Part shown: positions 51,248 through 64,000 of the stretch, in pieces
Position numbering within the stretch: the stretch's first letter is position 1
How the letters are laid out: every line of letters begins with the position of its first letter
Notes under the pieces: model-generated
Database searches by the model: none
Told to the model about the DNA's origin: nothing
What the model saw: only the letters and a program-made list of their open reading frames with translations
Assembly: GCA_020055645.1 (NCBI GenBank)
Contig: CM034546.1
Span: 118,594,375-118,658,374, forward strand
Length of the DNA: 64,000 nt
DNA from: Tomocerus qinae
Taxonomy: Eukaryota > Arthropoda > Collembola > Entomobryomorpha > Tomoceridae
Direction: 5' to 3'
Made by a program: the position numbers and the translations under genes

Positions 51248-51708
51248 GAAAATTTGACTTGCCCGACTAATCAATGCATTAACCTTTTGTTGAGTATTTT
51301 TAACTAGTTTTAATTCGGTAAGAAATGAATATAAAAATAACTGAATGTAAAAAATAAAAATGATAGCCTGTGATGGTGACCTATGACCTAGTATTTTAAA
51401 TAAATAAAAACAATAATAATGTATATAAGCACAACTTCCACAACCAAGTGTAGGTTGCTATAATCTGCTTATTTAAATTATGTTTTGACTGGAGGTATTC
51501 CATCTATGATCTATAAACAATTCCTGAAATTGATTATATATATCACGAAATTCAAAAGGTCAGCTGAATTTTATTAAACCAAAATAATTTTATTTTTTTG
51601 GCTTAAATTGAAATTAATTTTCCCTGTTGAATCAAAAAATTGCCTGTAATTGTCACTCACTTAACTTAGTGAACAATCAAACTGTAATGATGAATGAACA
51701 AAAGAATG

Positions 51709-51989
51709 GGCCGGCCTGCTTGCAGCCGACCAGTAACTATATCATAGTTTGGTCGAACTTTGGCAAAGACCGGCCGGCCTTCGGCCGGCCAGTAATTACA
51801 TCATAGCTTCCTCGGCCGGCCTGCGGCCGGCCAGTAATGACATCTTACCTCTCTCGGCCGGCCTGCGGCCGGCCAGTAATTACAGTGTAGCTTCGTCGGC
51901 CGGCCTGCGGCCGGCCAGTAAAGTACATGTGGGCTTTCCGGCCGGCCTTCGGCCGGCCAGTATGGTACATTAGAAACCGCCGGCCGGCC
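51709..51989. repeat. right array of 42-bp palindromic repeats
   Basis: Units start at 51771, 51813, 51855, 51897, 51939 and 51981, an exact 42-bp period. A decayed unit at about 51709-51735 (GCAGCCGACC in place of the second octamer) precedes them. Same orientation and design as the left array: two GGCCGGCC octamers with a 3-bp gap, followed by AGTAATKACA-type spacers. Confidence 0.9.
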
Positions 51990-52158
51990 ATCAATGAAAA
52001 TGCTTAAAACTTTGTGAAATGAAAATATACAATTAGTAGTCTTCGTCAGTCGGCCGGAAGGCGTCCGGCCACTAACCGAAACTAACAGTGGCCGATGCGG
52101 CCCGGCCCGGCCCGGCCACTATTATTGCCATTTACTGGCCGGCCGGTGCCGATCTCTG

Positions 52159-52166
52159 CTCTACAC
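52159..52166. repeat. right target-site duplication of the hAT element
   Basis: CTCTACAC, identical to 50908-50915. Confidence 0.85.
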
Positions 52167-55100
52167 TCCGATGTCAACCGAATCAGGTTTATAACCGAGT
52201 CATTGTTTACGATGACTTTGACTAAATAAATAGTGGCCACAACCACAAAGACTCGGGTGACGAAGCCCCAAACTAGAAAGAATCGAAATACAAGTCAACT
52301 TTAACTTTGGATCATCATCGTGCAAAACTCATTAAGACTTACTTTGCCGCCGCCGCAGTTTGAAGATTCTAAATCCTTAACACCCTGAAAATAGTCCCTT
52401 GGAACAATCATTACCTCATTTACTAACGAATTATTATGCCCTATTGCAGACGTTTTCTGACTGAAGTGAGAAGATTGAAATTCTAAACTAAACTATTGTA
52501 ACTAATATGATTAAATGATATGGATATTTCTGTATTAACTTTTACTTACCTGCTTATTACCAAAATAATGCATTATTGTACATTATGTAATAACATTATG
52601 TTCAAGATATTATAGTTAATAATGTACCTTACTTAAGCAGGCTGGCACGCTGTGGCAGTGGAATGTGCGATGAAACATGAGAATGAGAATAAAATTATAG
52701 GAAGTAGGAAGTCAAATCACAAATAGCTTTAAGCTTCGCTAAGACCGACGCAACTTTTGTTTTCAATTTATCTTCAAGAGATACAAAGGTGGAACTTGGA
52801 AGCGGGCTGATCTCAAAAATTCCGTTAGCAACGGAAATTGATGTCACATTGAGTCAGATTCCATTTCATTTCTCCAGTCCAAGGAATGTCATTGTCAACG
52901 TCAATAGCAGAGAAACCAACGGATACCCCACCAATTAAAGTTCCTTGTTCCAGTCCTTATTTGACTTTTTCAAGATAAAGATAGTACAAAAATCTTGACT
53001 ACATAACTGATAACTTTTGGTCCATAATCCATTGACCATACTTATAATAATTCTTATTACAATTTGATGTCTCGATACTCTCAATCCTTTGCAAACACAA
53101 AATTAAAGGTCCCTTTTACCTGTAAAGAGAAAGAGAGTGTAACATTTAGCAACCAACCTCTTTAACACGCTAAAGGAACTTATATGTAAACAATTGAGAT
53201 GTACAAAATAGTCTTTACATAACCAAAAGTAATGGTCAAGATTTGATTGAAAACCAAAATATAGGTAGATTTATATAACAGGTATCGTACATATGTGCAT
53301 AGATCAAAAATGCAAATGGAACTCCCACTCTATGGGTTATTATATTGTTATTTGCAACAATATGATGTACAGGGACCTGTCTATAAACTGGAAGGGTATT
53401 AGGTATTTTACACTTCTCTTGTTAGGTAGTCCTGTGTCATATTATCCAACCAAATTGAGTGGATACTTAATCAGAAAGGTCGTAAATTAGATAACACATA
53501 GCAGTTAATAATTTTTATTCATGGACGCATGGATTGGAACGAGAACTGATCGAGGACTACGAATACTCAAGGTCTAAGATCGGGGTGATAAAGTGATAAC
53601 GTGGTACGTTTGTTCAAGTAGCAAATTTTTATTTCTGATTAACAGGGATAAAATGTAAATACACCTTCCTGTGTAGGGCAGTTATATAAAAATATATATG
53701 AAAGCATACTGTCATAAGATACAGCAAGATTAAGTACATTGATGGCATACTGGCTTCAATGAGAATGCTGAATTTTAATTAATTGGACATCCAAACAAGC
53801 GTCGAACAAAATATGGGCATTGAATATCTTCACAGGGAAATAAAATATTTTTACAATCTTTAGATAACTGAAAGTAATTTATTACATGGTTAGGTTAGAT
53901 TGGGTTATAATATTAGAATAGGTTATAGTGTTGACAAAAAGGTGTTGGCAATTCGGGGGTGAATCATCCAATAAACTTCTAACAATAGAAATGCCTTCAC
54001 AAATGACAGATGACTGATGTAGTACTAGGTACTAGCATACACTAGTACTCAAAGCACTCCATTTTTAGTTGATTTACTAAATCAGATCCTCGCTGATTAG
54101 AATAAGAGATGGAAATCTCAAATCATCATCATAACTTTCCAATTTCCAATATTATTATTGGTATAAGCATCGAAAACCACGAGCTTAACGAATTACAAAC
54201 TCTGTAAAGGTTAACAAAATCTTTAGGATTTTCGGTGCTAGTCTTATGCGCAAGATATAAAAATGAGATAGTTTTCATATCAATCAGAAAGCTACGAGCT
54301 CAATTGCGTTAAAAGATCGAATGAGATGTGCAAGTGCTTGTATGTTGCTCATGATGTTCCATTTCAACCAAGCGTTGAAGTAATAAGTACAACATTCCAT
54401 TCAAAAAATATGTCATACGAATAGTTTTTTGTCGAAATGAACAGTTCGTTTATACAGCAAAAAAAGTAACCATTTTGTTTATTTAATTTGGACTACCGAG
54501 CTTCAATTCTCTGCCATTTTGCATTTACACACAAATATTAGTGGGATAAAAAGTTACCTAATTATTTCCGCACAGAACTTACGAACAATATTCTTGTATC
54601 GGCAGCGGCAGATAACATTGCCATTTCGTGATGACCAGGATATGATGCCTAATGCACTAAATCTGTGGCGTTCGAGATAAAAGATACACCATCCACCTCC
54701 ACCACACTAGAATCTCTAAAATCTTAATTTACCCTGCTACGCAGAATGGCTTCTTTCTCTACTTGCACTTTTCACTTGCAACTTTCTTCTATAATAATTT
54801 TTTACTTTCCGTTTCGGACATTTGTATTAACAGCCAATATTCAAACTCGTTTTCTTCACGTTCTATTTAACGACATAATACATTATACCTCTTTGAAATC
54901 TACATTCATTATAGTTTCAAGAATTTCCTAATGCCAGCTAGGAAAATACAAAAAGAATATCTTGAGTGTACAAAGATTGGAAACAGTACGTACATCAGTT
55001 AGTTGGGTTACAGCTCAATTTAATGTTAAGATAAGGTCTGTTCATTCCAGATGTCCAAGAGATTAAGTTTCTGTAGACAAGGCAAGTTCGTTTATTTCTG

Positions 55101-57331
55101 GAATCAACCCACCGAAATTCATCAGAAAAATAGACAGTTGACAGTGGTATCCGACGGTGAGAGTGGTGAAACTTCATTTGTCAGTGTAGCTAATCTAACA
55201 CAAAAAACTAAAATTGTATGAACGATTGACGTAGGTGTACTATTGCATAGTATCGGGGTTTCGTTTTATTTAGTAAATCAGAATTTGTTTCATGTTACAT
55301 GTACATACACAACACATGAGTAAGGCTAATGATGACATTAATAATACTGTACTTTAATAATGTGTTTACAATTGACAAATTGTCTAGTTGCAATTTAAAA
55401 GAAGAGATAGAATTTTTGTATTTTCCATTGAAGCTATCTGTATGAAGGAGGATTCTTTAAGTCATTAAAACATATAATGAAAATAATTTATTACCATCAT
55501 GAACTGTAAAGTATGTTAAAATTTATGAATCCGTACTTTACACTAGGGAAGTCCCGAAATAAGTTATAACACATTTGTATTACATTGTAGGCACGAGGAA
55601 AGAGGCTTTAAGAGGATGATATCTGAAGTATCTCAAATAATATAATATTTTACTTTACGACTCTCCGTCTGGAGTTGAGTGTAGAAAAGTAAAATGCATA
55701 TTACATGTATTCTAGTACTGTAAGAGTAGGAACTACCTCTTAGTTATCACAAGAGAATGGAATGAATAGATTATAGTAACGGAACTGGAGGAAAATAAAT
55801 TATAATGGCATGAGCTTGGGGATGAATCAGAGTCAAGATCCGGAGAAACGGGCCGGGTCGTTTTGTCAGACAAAGAGTGCTTGCTTTCAGAATATTATAC
55901 TATTAGCGAGTAGTAAAGTATATCTGTGAGGACTTGGACAGTCTTAGCCATGGCTCATCTCTATTACATCTGCATGCATTCGCTACAATTACAGTTAAGC
56001 ATCAGCAGATAAAACGTTGATGAGATATAGCATGAGATGTGATGGGATCTAGGAGAGTAAGGAGGGTCATCCTATTTTCTAAATTGGAATGTATAGATAG
56101 ATACAGATTTTGGCTTGATGCACAGACACTGTAGCACTTTCGATATCTCACTATATATCAACTACGCATAGGGAAATCAAGACAGATATGAAGCGACTCT
56201 CTGATGGGATGGGAGACCGCATTACAGCAAACTAGCACTAAAGTAATGTCTAATGCCTTTTACTTACTATTGACAAATACATTTCAACGAAACTTAACAG
56301 AAAGATATTCGGAGGCTATTACTATTCCTATTAAAAGTATATACGTACATTTTGTCTCATCATCACTGCAACTAACTTTGTGTAGATTGGGATATCTTCA
56401 ACGCACAGACAGATATGCCTTCACTCTTATAGATTAATATGTAGTACTTGAACAGATTACACATAGAAGGAGGAAGGAAAGAAGTAAAAGCTGTTGGAGC
56501 AGCCATGTTTGCGGAGAAACGTCTTTCTCCGATTTTCTATGCCGTTCCGTTCCATATCCATTGAGTAATCTGTATCTGCTCAGCAGCTTTCATTTATTTG
56601 TCCCATCCCGGATCTCCGGATGTGAGGAAGCAATTCTCCCAAACTTCCCTTCTCCCAAATCCATTCTTTCTCCCTTCACAATAATGTCTACATACTTTTT
56701 ACACTCTCATGCTGTTAACTTGCTTTTACATGATACCATTTCGTCAAAACAATCATTTTACTACGGATTATTGCAATTTGCTTCTTATCACTTACATTTC
56801 GTTGTCTGACAAAGTACTAGTACTATCTTCACCATGAAAGTTTAGAATGTAATCATTATTTGGCCTTAGAAAGTATACACTGAACATTATACGTAACATA
56901 TTATAAATTGTAATGAAACAGCTAACTTGCTGTACGTCCATAGTTTCAAAATTGTACAAAATATTTCAGTGAGTAATGATAATACTGTAGATGATAAGAT
57001 TATGAAAGTTGGATTCTCTCACATCACTGAAGTTGGGAGTTGAGGACAGGAGAAATCTCTGCATTATAACCACAGTCTTGATAAATAAATAAATTTACTT
57101 ATGTACGTAACTATGTCTATGTGTGGTAGGGAGAGTCAAAATGCAATAGTTTTATAATATGTGATTAGATTACCTTTAAAGTCTACTGTATACCTTTAGA
57201 AATAGAGTCACTCATACTAAGGCTTACTAGTCTTAACTATTAGATAGTAAAATATGTTAACAACTTTAGACTTTCCACATGTTTTAGACTTATGGCAGTC
57301 ATCACTGCTAAAAATGGAGATGGTGGTGATT

Positions 57332-57336
<5 letters not shown>
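52167..57336. other. non-coding stretch, nothing recognised
   Basis: AT-rich, short open frames only. A CCGCCGCCGC run lies near 52348. No family-like exon was seen on either strand. It may be an intron of a minus-strand gene whose first exon could be at 60.0 kb, but this is speculative. Confidence 0.4.

Positions 57337-57366
<30 letters not shown>
57337..57366. repeat. (TA)15 microsatellite
   Basis: Uninterrupted alternating TA over 30 bp, just upstream of a diverged tandem repeat. Confidence 0.9.
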
Positions 57367-57369
<3 letters not shown>

Positions 57370-57434
57370 CATTCATCCCTTTATACTCAACTACATGACT
57401 ACATACTGGTAATTAGAAAAACACAACAAATTAT

Positions 57435-57830
57435 ACCTATTAAAGCCTGAAATATGTAAAAACTTGCATTCATAAATAGTTTTCAAATGGTAAACTAGTT
57501 ATGAATGTGAAAGTACTAATAGCATATATTATTATTATATGTATATTATGTAATACGTACAATATAATTTTAATGTGTACATTACATTCTACTTTAATTA
57601 ATTTCAACCTATATACGCTTGAAATATGAAAATGTGCATTCATAAAAAGTTTTTAAATGGTTAACTAATTGTAAATGTGAAAATACTAATAACGTATTTA
57701 TGTATATTTATTAATGTACTCACTACTTTACTTAAGTTTACCTACTTAAGCTTAAAATATTAAAATGTGCATTCATAAAAAATTTTAAATGGTTATCTAA
57801 TTGTGAATGTGAAAATACTAATAATATGTA
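57435..57830. repeat. three diverged tandem repeat units
   Basis: Units start near 57435, 57607 and 57740, each with ACCTA, then a GAAATATG-like word, GCATTCATAAA, AAATGGT, an AAYTAGTT/TAATTG word, GAATGTGAAA and TACTAATA. The conserved part is about 95 bp; unit spacing differs (172 and 133 bp) because the AT-rich tails vary in length. Non-coding; origin unknown. Confidence 0.75.
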
Positions 57831-57839
57831 TGCTTTCAA

Positions 57840-59970
57840 TTTCAATTCAATCATCATTCAATCGACCGTTCTTCTCAAATTTATACGAACATTATTTTAA
57901 TGAATTCTCCACTCATTACCGAGTTAGAGAACAAGAGATGATAAGACATCTCAAATACCCTCAATGGCACATACTAAAACCATTTGCATAGAAATATATA
58001 TTCGCTTTAAAAATAGTGTTCTGATTGCAAAAAAGAATTCCAGTAGCCAAAAAAGTTATTACCTCTATATTAAGACATTTCCAAAAACGATTAGTTTGCT
58101 ATTTCAGTTTAGGTTCAGACTTGTCCATGAACGGTTTTATAATATTCGTAGTGAGTACTGGGAAAATTTAACTTGCTACTGTGTTCCTTTGTAAATGTTT
58201 CTGAAAGCCACAAAAAGAATAAGATTTTGTTTCACAATCTCAAGTAAATCCTGACCATTATGACACGTGAAACGTGAAACAAAAAGGATATAAACTTCTA
58301 GTAAACCCAAGCATGCATGACTCAATTTCAAAAGGTAGGCAATAATCATGCGTATTGGATATTGAATTTCGAAAGATTAATGTACGCATCAACGTTTTGG
58401 TTGAATTTCAAATTATGCTAATTAATGCTACCCCTGATTGTAGGTAGTTTTTTAAAAAATAATAGGTATATATTGGCTCTCCTTACCACACATAGATCAA
58501 TACATACACAGGTAGGTAAATTTATTGCTTTATCTTAAGACGATGATTATAATATAGAATAATGTAGGTGTACTCAGGGTACTGTAAGCATCACAGATCA
58601 CAGTGATAGTCGGCTTTTGTGCAGGGCCCGATACAGTTGCAAGAGCTGTTTAACGATTAAAGTGCATGTGCGTTAGTACTATTATAGTAAGTCAGAACAG
58701 TTAACCATTATTATACTACAGCATTATTGGTATGTCAATACTCGCAGTGTATACTGAGTATTACTCACTCAATACTGCATCTCAAGCTAGCTAGTAGCTT
58801 TTCAATAAAAGTATGCAGCTGTAATTTGAGATTTTTCAAATAATGTTGATTCAATATCTGTATTCCTACAAAGTAATCGAACAAAAAAGTTTCATTGTTA
58901 TCCTGCTGTCAATAAATTATCACTTTAGGGCACGACACTATTGCTGAATTGCTTTAGTTTTATTGCCTATTAATTTCCGTGCTACAATGGGCCTTACAAA
59001 GATATCATCTATTTCATTATCCACAAGAGAGCCACTAAATGAGATAACTGCAAAAATGAGCTGATAAACTTCAATGCATGTAAGATACAACTGATACAAG
59101 TCTACAAAACTACCCATTTGTAAATATTTTGCCATTTAAATGGACTATATGTGCTTAAATAGTCAGAATAATAAAATGTGAAGTCATTCGAACAAAAGAT
59201 TTCCATCACACCAACTACAGATTCATTATACAATTGCAGAGTGAAATGAGGGTGAAAATCATCTGTGAGAAGGGATGATACTTATGATTATCTCGCTACT
59301 TGGGTTTTTACACTTGGATGAACAAGATGACTAGATGACAGGCAGATATTCCAATGTTGTTCGTGGGGTTGTTTATAACTTATCTCCTTGTAAATACACG
59401 AATTTGTCTCAACTCGAACCAGACAAATCCACAAAAGATCTCATTTTGTTTCTTATACTATCGGTTCTACATGATTTGGTAAGTGCGTGATAATCCACTG
59501 AATTGTAGTCAAACAAAAAACTGATCAAACTTACAAGGAGATGCCATTCTTGTGTACATACTATTGATATTAGTAAACATTATTCCAGTGTAACTTCTCC
59601 AAGTGATAATATTTTCATTTCTATAGGCATTTTAGGGTGAACCAACGGATTATACTAGAGAGAAAGGAACATTACTTAAGAAAGCTTATAAATCTGCATG
59701 CGTATCTATTGAAAATTGTGGTTTTGTGGATACATTTTTCAAGGAGAAGCAGTTAAAATGGAAATAAAGATGCAAAATGTCGAAAAGTCCATTAGAGAAA
59801 GAAATGATATCCTGGAGTGAGCAATAGACTATTGATTATTCGGTGATAGTCGGATGCTAAAAGACAGGATGCCATTTTGTGTGGATGGAGAAAGTTTGAG
59901 TAGGAGTAGTAGAGGAATGTCTGAAAGTATCGAGGTTCGTAAAATACTATAGAAGGTATTATAAAACTAC
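57840..59970. other. non-coding stretch, nothing recognised
   Basis: AT-rich, short open frames without recognisable motifs. Confidence 0.4.
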
Positions 59971-60049
59971 CTGGGGCAGGAAGGGTGGCCTTATCGACAG
60001 TGGCTTCGGTCCAAGTATGATACCCGGGGCGGAGTCTGACTCCAGTCAT
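59971..60049 (-). CDS. candidate first coding exon of an unidentified gene
   Basis: 79-bp minus-strand open segment that is much richer in G+C than its surroundings. It starts at an ATG in a good context (GGAAAATGAC) and ends at a splice-donor-like CCCCAG|GTAGTT, phase 1. It encodes MTGVRLRPGYHTWTEATVDK followed by ATLPAP. A purine-rich leader (minus strand) of about 100 bp precedes it, as in a 5' UTR. No downstream exon was found, so the product is unknown; if real, the gene continues toward lower coordinates with a long first intron. Confidence 0.3.
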
Positions 60050-63000
60050 TTTCCTCTCTTTCCTCCTTTTCCTCCCAAGAAGCCAAAAGCTCACGGAGAG
60101 GTGCGCATCTCATTTCGAAATAGACGTAGTTGAATGTTGCACATAGCTCCCTTGGCTTGGCTCATCTCTCTCCTTCTCCATCCATTCAAACTCAACCCCA
60201 TGATAAAATAAGACATAAAAAACCGGATCAGCACTTCCGCAGTGTGCTGCATGAGTTGACATGTCTGCCTCTGTCCTGCTGTTGCCTCCTCCATCCTTTA
60301 CAGATTCTGCTGAAACTTCTTTCTCCCAACTACACTGACTATCTAGTAGTATATGTATGTTAGTTCAGATTTGTTCACCCTTCTTTATCTCTGTCTACGT
60401 ACCTAATAAGTACATTACCCTGCATTGCACTCAGAGAAATACTCCCCCTGTATGATATGCTATTACATTAAAACTCGTGCCAATACTCCTTATACTTATT
60501 CAGTACATTTCTCAGACTATTTTGAAAGTATCAAGAATGAGCAAGTATCCCTTTAACTTTTAAATCGGAAGATCATGCAGAAGAAGAAGGGGGAAGGGAA
60601 GTATGGCTAGCCACTCCTTCTCCCCACCCAGTTTGTGAATTTCCTCGGAAATGTCACCAAGCAAAAAAGTTTTCCTTGAGAGATAAATATTTTTGCTGCA
60701 GGAGCAGGACAGTAAAAGTCAAAGGCCAGTTTGGTAAGAAGGAATTGGATCGATGAGTCTCTGTGAAAAAGTTGTCGGTAAAATGTAATAATATGTATGT
60801 ATGAGTGACCCTCTCTGTGACATGATGACTGTTAGCGAAGCAAAGTTTCTTCATCGTATCCTCAACTTTTGCCCTCTGAGAAAATATCGCCAGTTAGAAT
60901 AGAGCCATTGAACAATTTCCATAGCAAGTAGGATGATTGTAATTTAGACTATACGTACGTACGTACGTATATGTGAACTGAACAATCATCGTACAATGTA
61001 GCAGAAATAACGTAGTACAAGAATGCAATGACTCTTCTGTGCATATAGATAGAGATGAACAAATTACAGCAGCAGACCGAAAAAGTTACAAACTCATCGA
61101 AAAGGAGAGAGACATGAAAATTACCCTTGTGTCATGATTATGTTATGGGAAGTGATGACGCTTCTAACTTTTAATACTTGTACTTTTACTACGCAGTTTT
61201 ATTTCACCCTTTTCCTATTATTCTGCGTCTGGAAGAAAGTTGTTGAGTGTAAAATCCTCCCTTTCCCCAAAGGATGACTTCTAAATACATTCTACAAAAT
61301 TCTACATCGGATAAGTCGACAGCTTTATAGAGCGCGAATTCAGGCTTTAATGTTTATTTGTTAGGAGAAGAATGAAGTAAATTAAGCGAAGTCAACTGAG
61401 CCATCAAGCGTAGAGAGAAAGCCCGTCGACTCAGTTATGTTTGTACAGATTGGAAAAGAATAAAAATGATTGATGGCCGCTTCATGGTGAGTTGGTCTCG
61501 GGAATTTACTGGTGTTTTTCCCAAATCCTCTCTTTTCAATAGGGTGAAATTTAATGCAGTGAAACCAACTTGGCACATCGCTCTAAGTACAACAGAACAT
61601 CCTAGACTATATAGCAATGACTATTTGCTATATACACAGTGCAGTGAGTTGTGAGTAGTGGAGCAGAGCACGTTTTTATTAAAAGAACCTTTTAGGATTA
61701 CAGATCTTCCCGTTGTGTGTTTGTATGTCCTAGTTGTCATGATTTATTATCTGTGAATAGGGTATAGAATCAGGATACGGCACACGAAATATAATTATCA
61801 AAGTGCTCTTAAGTAAAAGAAACTTCTAGTCTTCCCTTTTCAAAGCAAACATATAATTATTAATAACTTTCCAAGATGAGCTCCCAATTAACTTAAGTAA
61901 TATCTTATGTTTGAGCTATCTTCATACTCCTCCACACTTCCCAAAAGTGATTTGATTGAAATGTGATAATACACATAATGCTTTCTTACGAAATATAGCT
62001 GGCAATCACCTCAGCTACCCAGTTAGTTCCATTTGTATAATTTACTATTAAAAGTTGCATCATTTAGGATAGAAAATCAAAAAATCTCCAAAATAAAATA
62101 TAGAGCTGAATACAATTGAAGATAGAGTTAGCAGAATAACATTATTGCAAATTGAGTACGATTGACATTTTGTTTGAGTATTACTATTTCCCTGTACGAA
62201 CAAGGCTTTAATGTACCCAGCGATGTTCTTTAAAAAAGTTTTACAGCTAAATCTGGGCTATATGGATTCCAACAGAATAAGCTAACACTATTTTTCTAAT
62301 CCGCATCCTTCGGACAATCTGAGCCATAAGGGGCGATACGAACATTTCAATTTCGATTCAAAAATTTCATTTATGTGTATGGCAGACTAATGGTTAGAGT
62401 TGCATACCTATAATATATATTATACTTGGTACATATTGATGTTTTTGTCCGTTTGTCATATTTTATAAGATATTAATTCTGCAACTAATGAATAAATCCC
62501 AGATTACAATTTAATTATTATCCTAACTTAAGAATTGTTTGTTCTGCATGTATATTATATATGTGCTCACCTACAGATTTAGTTTTCTATATAGCATATA
62601 ATCTTACTTTTGATGTTTTTGTATACAAGCATTTTAGTATAGTAACAAGTCTGTTGGAAAATACTATCTCATTCATTTTTCTCATGTGCATGAAAATACT
62701 TAATACAGATCGCCTATAAACTTACTAGGGAGAATGAATAGGTAAACTGTGGTTTGTATTCAACTAAATAATAAATAATTAGAGAATTCATGCTGATTCC
62801 TAACCTGAACACATAATATTTTATCTTTATTTACAGAGTAAAGTCACATCAAAAAGTATCTCTACATTACCAATTTAATTAGGTTTAGACTTTTGTAAGG
62901 ACGTTTTTTTCATAAGTACATCTATATTAATATTGAAATATTAATAATTCTAATTTATGAATTTTGGCCTGAACGGCGAATAGCGGACATTTTATAATAT

Positions 63001-64000
63001 AAAACTGGTTTGTAATAATACAAAGTTTAACGTGCTACGGTAGAAATTAAAAATAGGGTTTACTCTCTATCTATTAGATTAGAATCAAGAGTGACTATTC
63101 TCTCATTAGACAATTTTAGAAATACTAGTTTGTCATTTTAAACTGATGCGATTGAACCATTCAGAGTTAAATCATTTTGAAATAAACAGCAAGTTTGGTC
63201 TTCCAATTTCCGACTGCATACCTGAAATGACATAGTTTGCAGTGTTGTAATTAAGGAATCCATTTTAACCAACATCACATTAAATGCTTTGATCAAGGGT
63301 GTAACAGTATTAAATGCTGTTACCTTCTAAATTCCCAAGAGAAAGGATTTTTTCTCAAAACGTAAAAAATTCACTGAACTTAAGCTCATTTTCATTTAAA
63401 ACGCTATAAAATTTTGAATTCTATACTGGAGTAAATGACAGTGGGTCTGTTTTATTAATTGAGTCTGTCTTATTAGTAATGTCTAAATCGACAATGAATT
63501 AGTCATTAGTTGTATACAAATCCAAATTCTTGGCTTCTACATTTTGTGTCGTCGTATGATGTACCTAGCACCTATATCGTAGACTTGCTATTTTGTATTC
63601 TTTACCATTCTTAGTACTTGTTACAAGACATTTACCTACAGTGAAAGAACTTGGTTAGTGATCTGTTAAATATTTGTAATTTTATATATAGCGATATAGT
63701 AGCAATTGTAAGTGTTACTGCTTTATTTTAGACTACGATTTATAATGATTGTACATTTTTGCCGAAAATGATAAACATAACCAAACGACCTAAGTACATA
63801 ATGTACAGCATTCTACAAAGCGCATATTTGTTATTTTACTACATATTTTTATAGCTACAATAGTATGAGAAATCAAGAAAATTTCCCAAATATTTCTAAC
63901 TGTATATGCAGATTCTAAATGTTGGAATGTGATATGATTTGAAACCAAAAAATTCCAAACCTTATTTTCCCACTGTGGCAATCCTTGCGTCATCTTTTTG
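60050..64000. other. non-coding stretch at right edge
   Basis: The part at 60050-60700 is somewhat richer in pyrimidine tracts and G+C than the rest and could include promoter or 5' UTR sequence of a minus-strand gene. A short (ACGT)n run lies at about 60953-60971. Nothing else was recognised. Confidence 0.4.

Larger units (their letters stand above)
50916..52158. mobile_element. non-autonomous hAT-type transposon with two palindrome arrays
   Basis: 1243 bp bounded by 16-bp terminal inverted repeats: CAGAGATCGGCATCGG at 50916-50931 and its complement at 52143-52158 with one mismatch. It is flanked by the 8-bp duplication CTCTACAC. CAGAG-type termini plus an 8-bp nTnnnnAn target place it in the hAT superfamily. 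It encodes no transposase; its open frames are by-products of a 42-bp period with no stops. Next to each end is a run of GGCCC units, then an array of GGCCGGCC palindromes (left about 50986-51247, right about 51709-51989), with an AT-rich unique centre (about 51250-51700). The extreme G+C contrast to the host sequence is striking. Confidence 0.85.

Noticed and set aside
51749..51973. Open frame encoding repeated AGLRPASN units (and a similar minus-strand frame at 50842-51114)
   Set aside because: By-product of the 42-bp (14-codon) palindrome repeat inside the hAT element; no start context, domain or conservation to support a protein.
1..64000. tRNA genes, rRNA and CRISPR arrays
   Set aside because: No B-box plus acceptor-stem pattern, no rRNA-like sequence and no spacer-repeat array seen by eye; the only regular direct repeats are the transposon arrays described.

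Overview
This is a eukaryotic, AT-rich (roughly one-third G+C) genomic window, almost certainly from an arthropod and most likely an insect or close relative. The basis is the gene content: an ITG-like/prohormone-3 neuropeptide precursor, an AA15-type lytic polysaccharide monooxygenase, a corkscrew/SHP-type phosphatase, an alkylglycerol monooxygenase and a GalNAc-transferase, all with ordinary GT-AG introns. I cannot name the species. Genes were rebuilt by hand from splice signals and reading phase, so exon edges are predictions.

Layout. 1-12.2 kb: the 5' exons of the ITG-like precursor (minus strand; the remaining 3' exons are not visible and probably lie beyond the left edge), with a possible unrecognised secreted-peptide gene on the opposite strand at 6.5-6.9 kb and a 102-nt hairpin at 9.4 kb. 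12.2-22.3 kb: gene-poor, with a Harbinger-like MITE (18.95 kb) and a nested cluster of three copies of a 230-bp DNA element (20.4-21.1 kb). 22.3-23.9 kb: a compact six-exon SHP/corkscrew-type tyrosine phosphatase that has no SH2 domains. 23.9-30.8 kb: no gene seen. 30.8-35.0 kb: a complete nine-exon alkylglycerol monooxygenase (plus), convergent with a complete polypeptide GalNAc-transferase (minus, 36.4-40.8 kb) that has a pair of mutually exclusive exons in its catalytic domain. 46.5-47.3 kb: a possible three-exon small gene. 47.7-48.6 kb: a complete three-exon AA15 LPMO with a TATA promoter. 50.2-50.8 kb: an intronless Mpv17-like-2 gene (minus). 50.9-52.2 kb: a hAT-type non-autonomous transposon with two arrays of GGCCGGCC palindromes on a strict 42-bp period, about 100 bp upstream of the Mpv17-like start codon. 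52.2-64 kb: no solid gene, with a candidate first coding exon at 60.0 kb (minus) and diverged tandem repeats at 57.4-57.8 kb.

The genes do not form a pathway. They are independent single genes separated by long AT-rich stretches. The points most worth following up are the palindrome-array hAT element, the SH2-less phosphatase with a His in place of the phosphotyrosine-loop Tyr, the mutually exclusive GALNT exons, the nested CRE-palindrome elements and the candidate peptide precursor.
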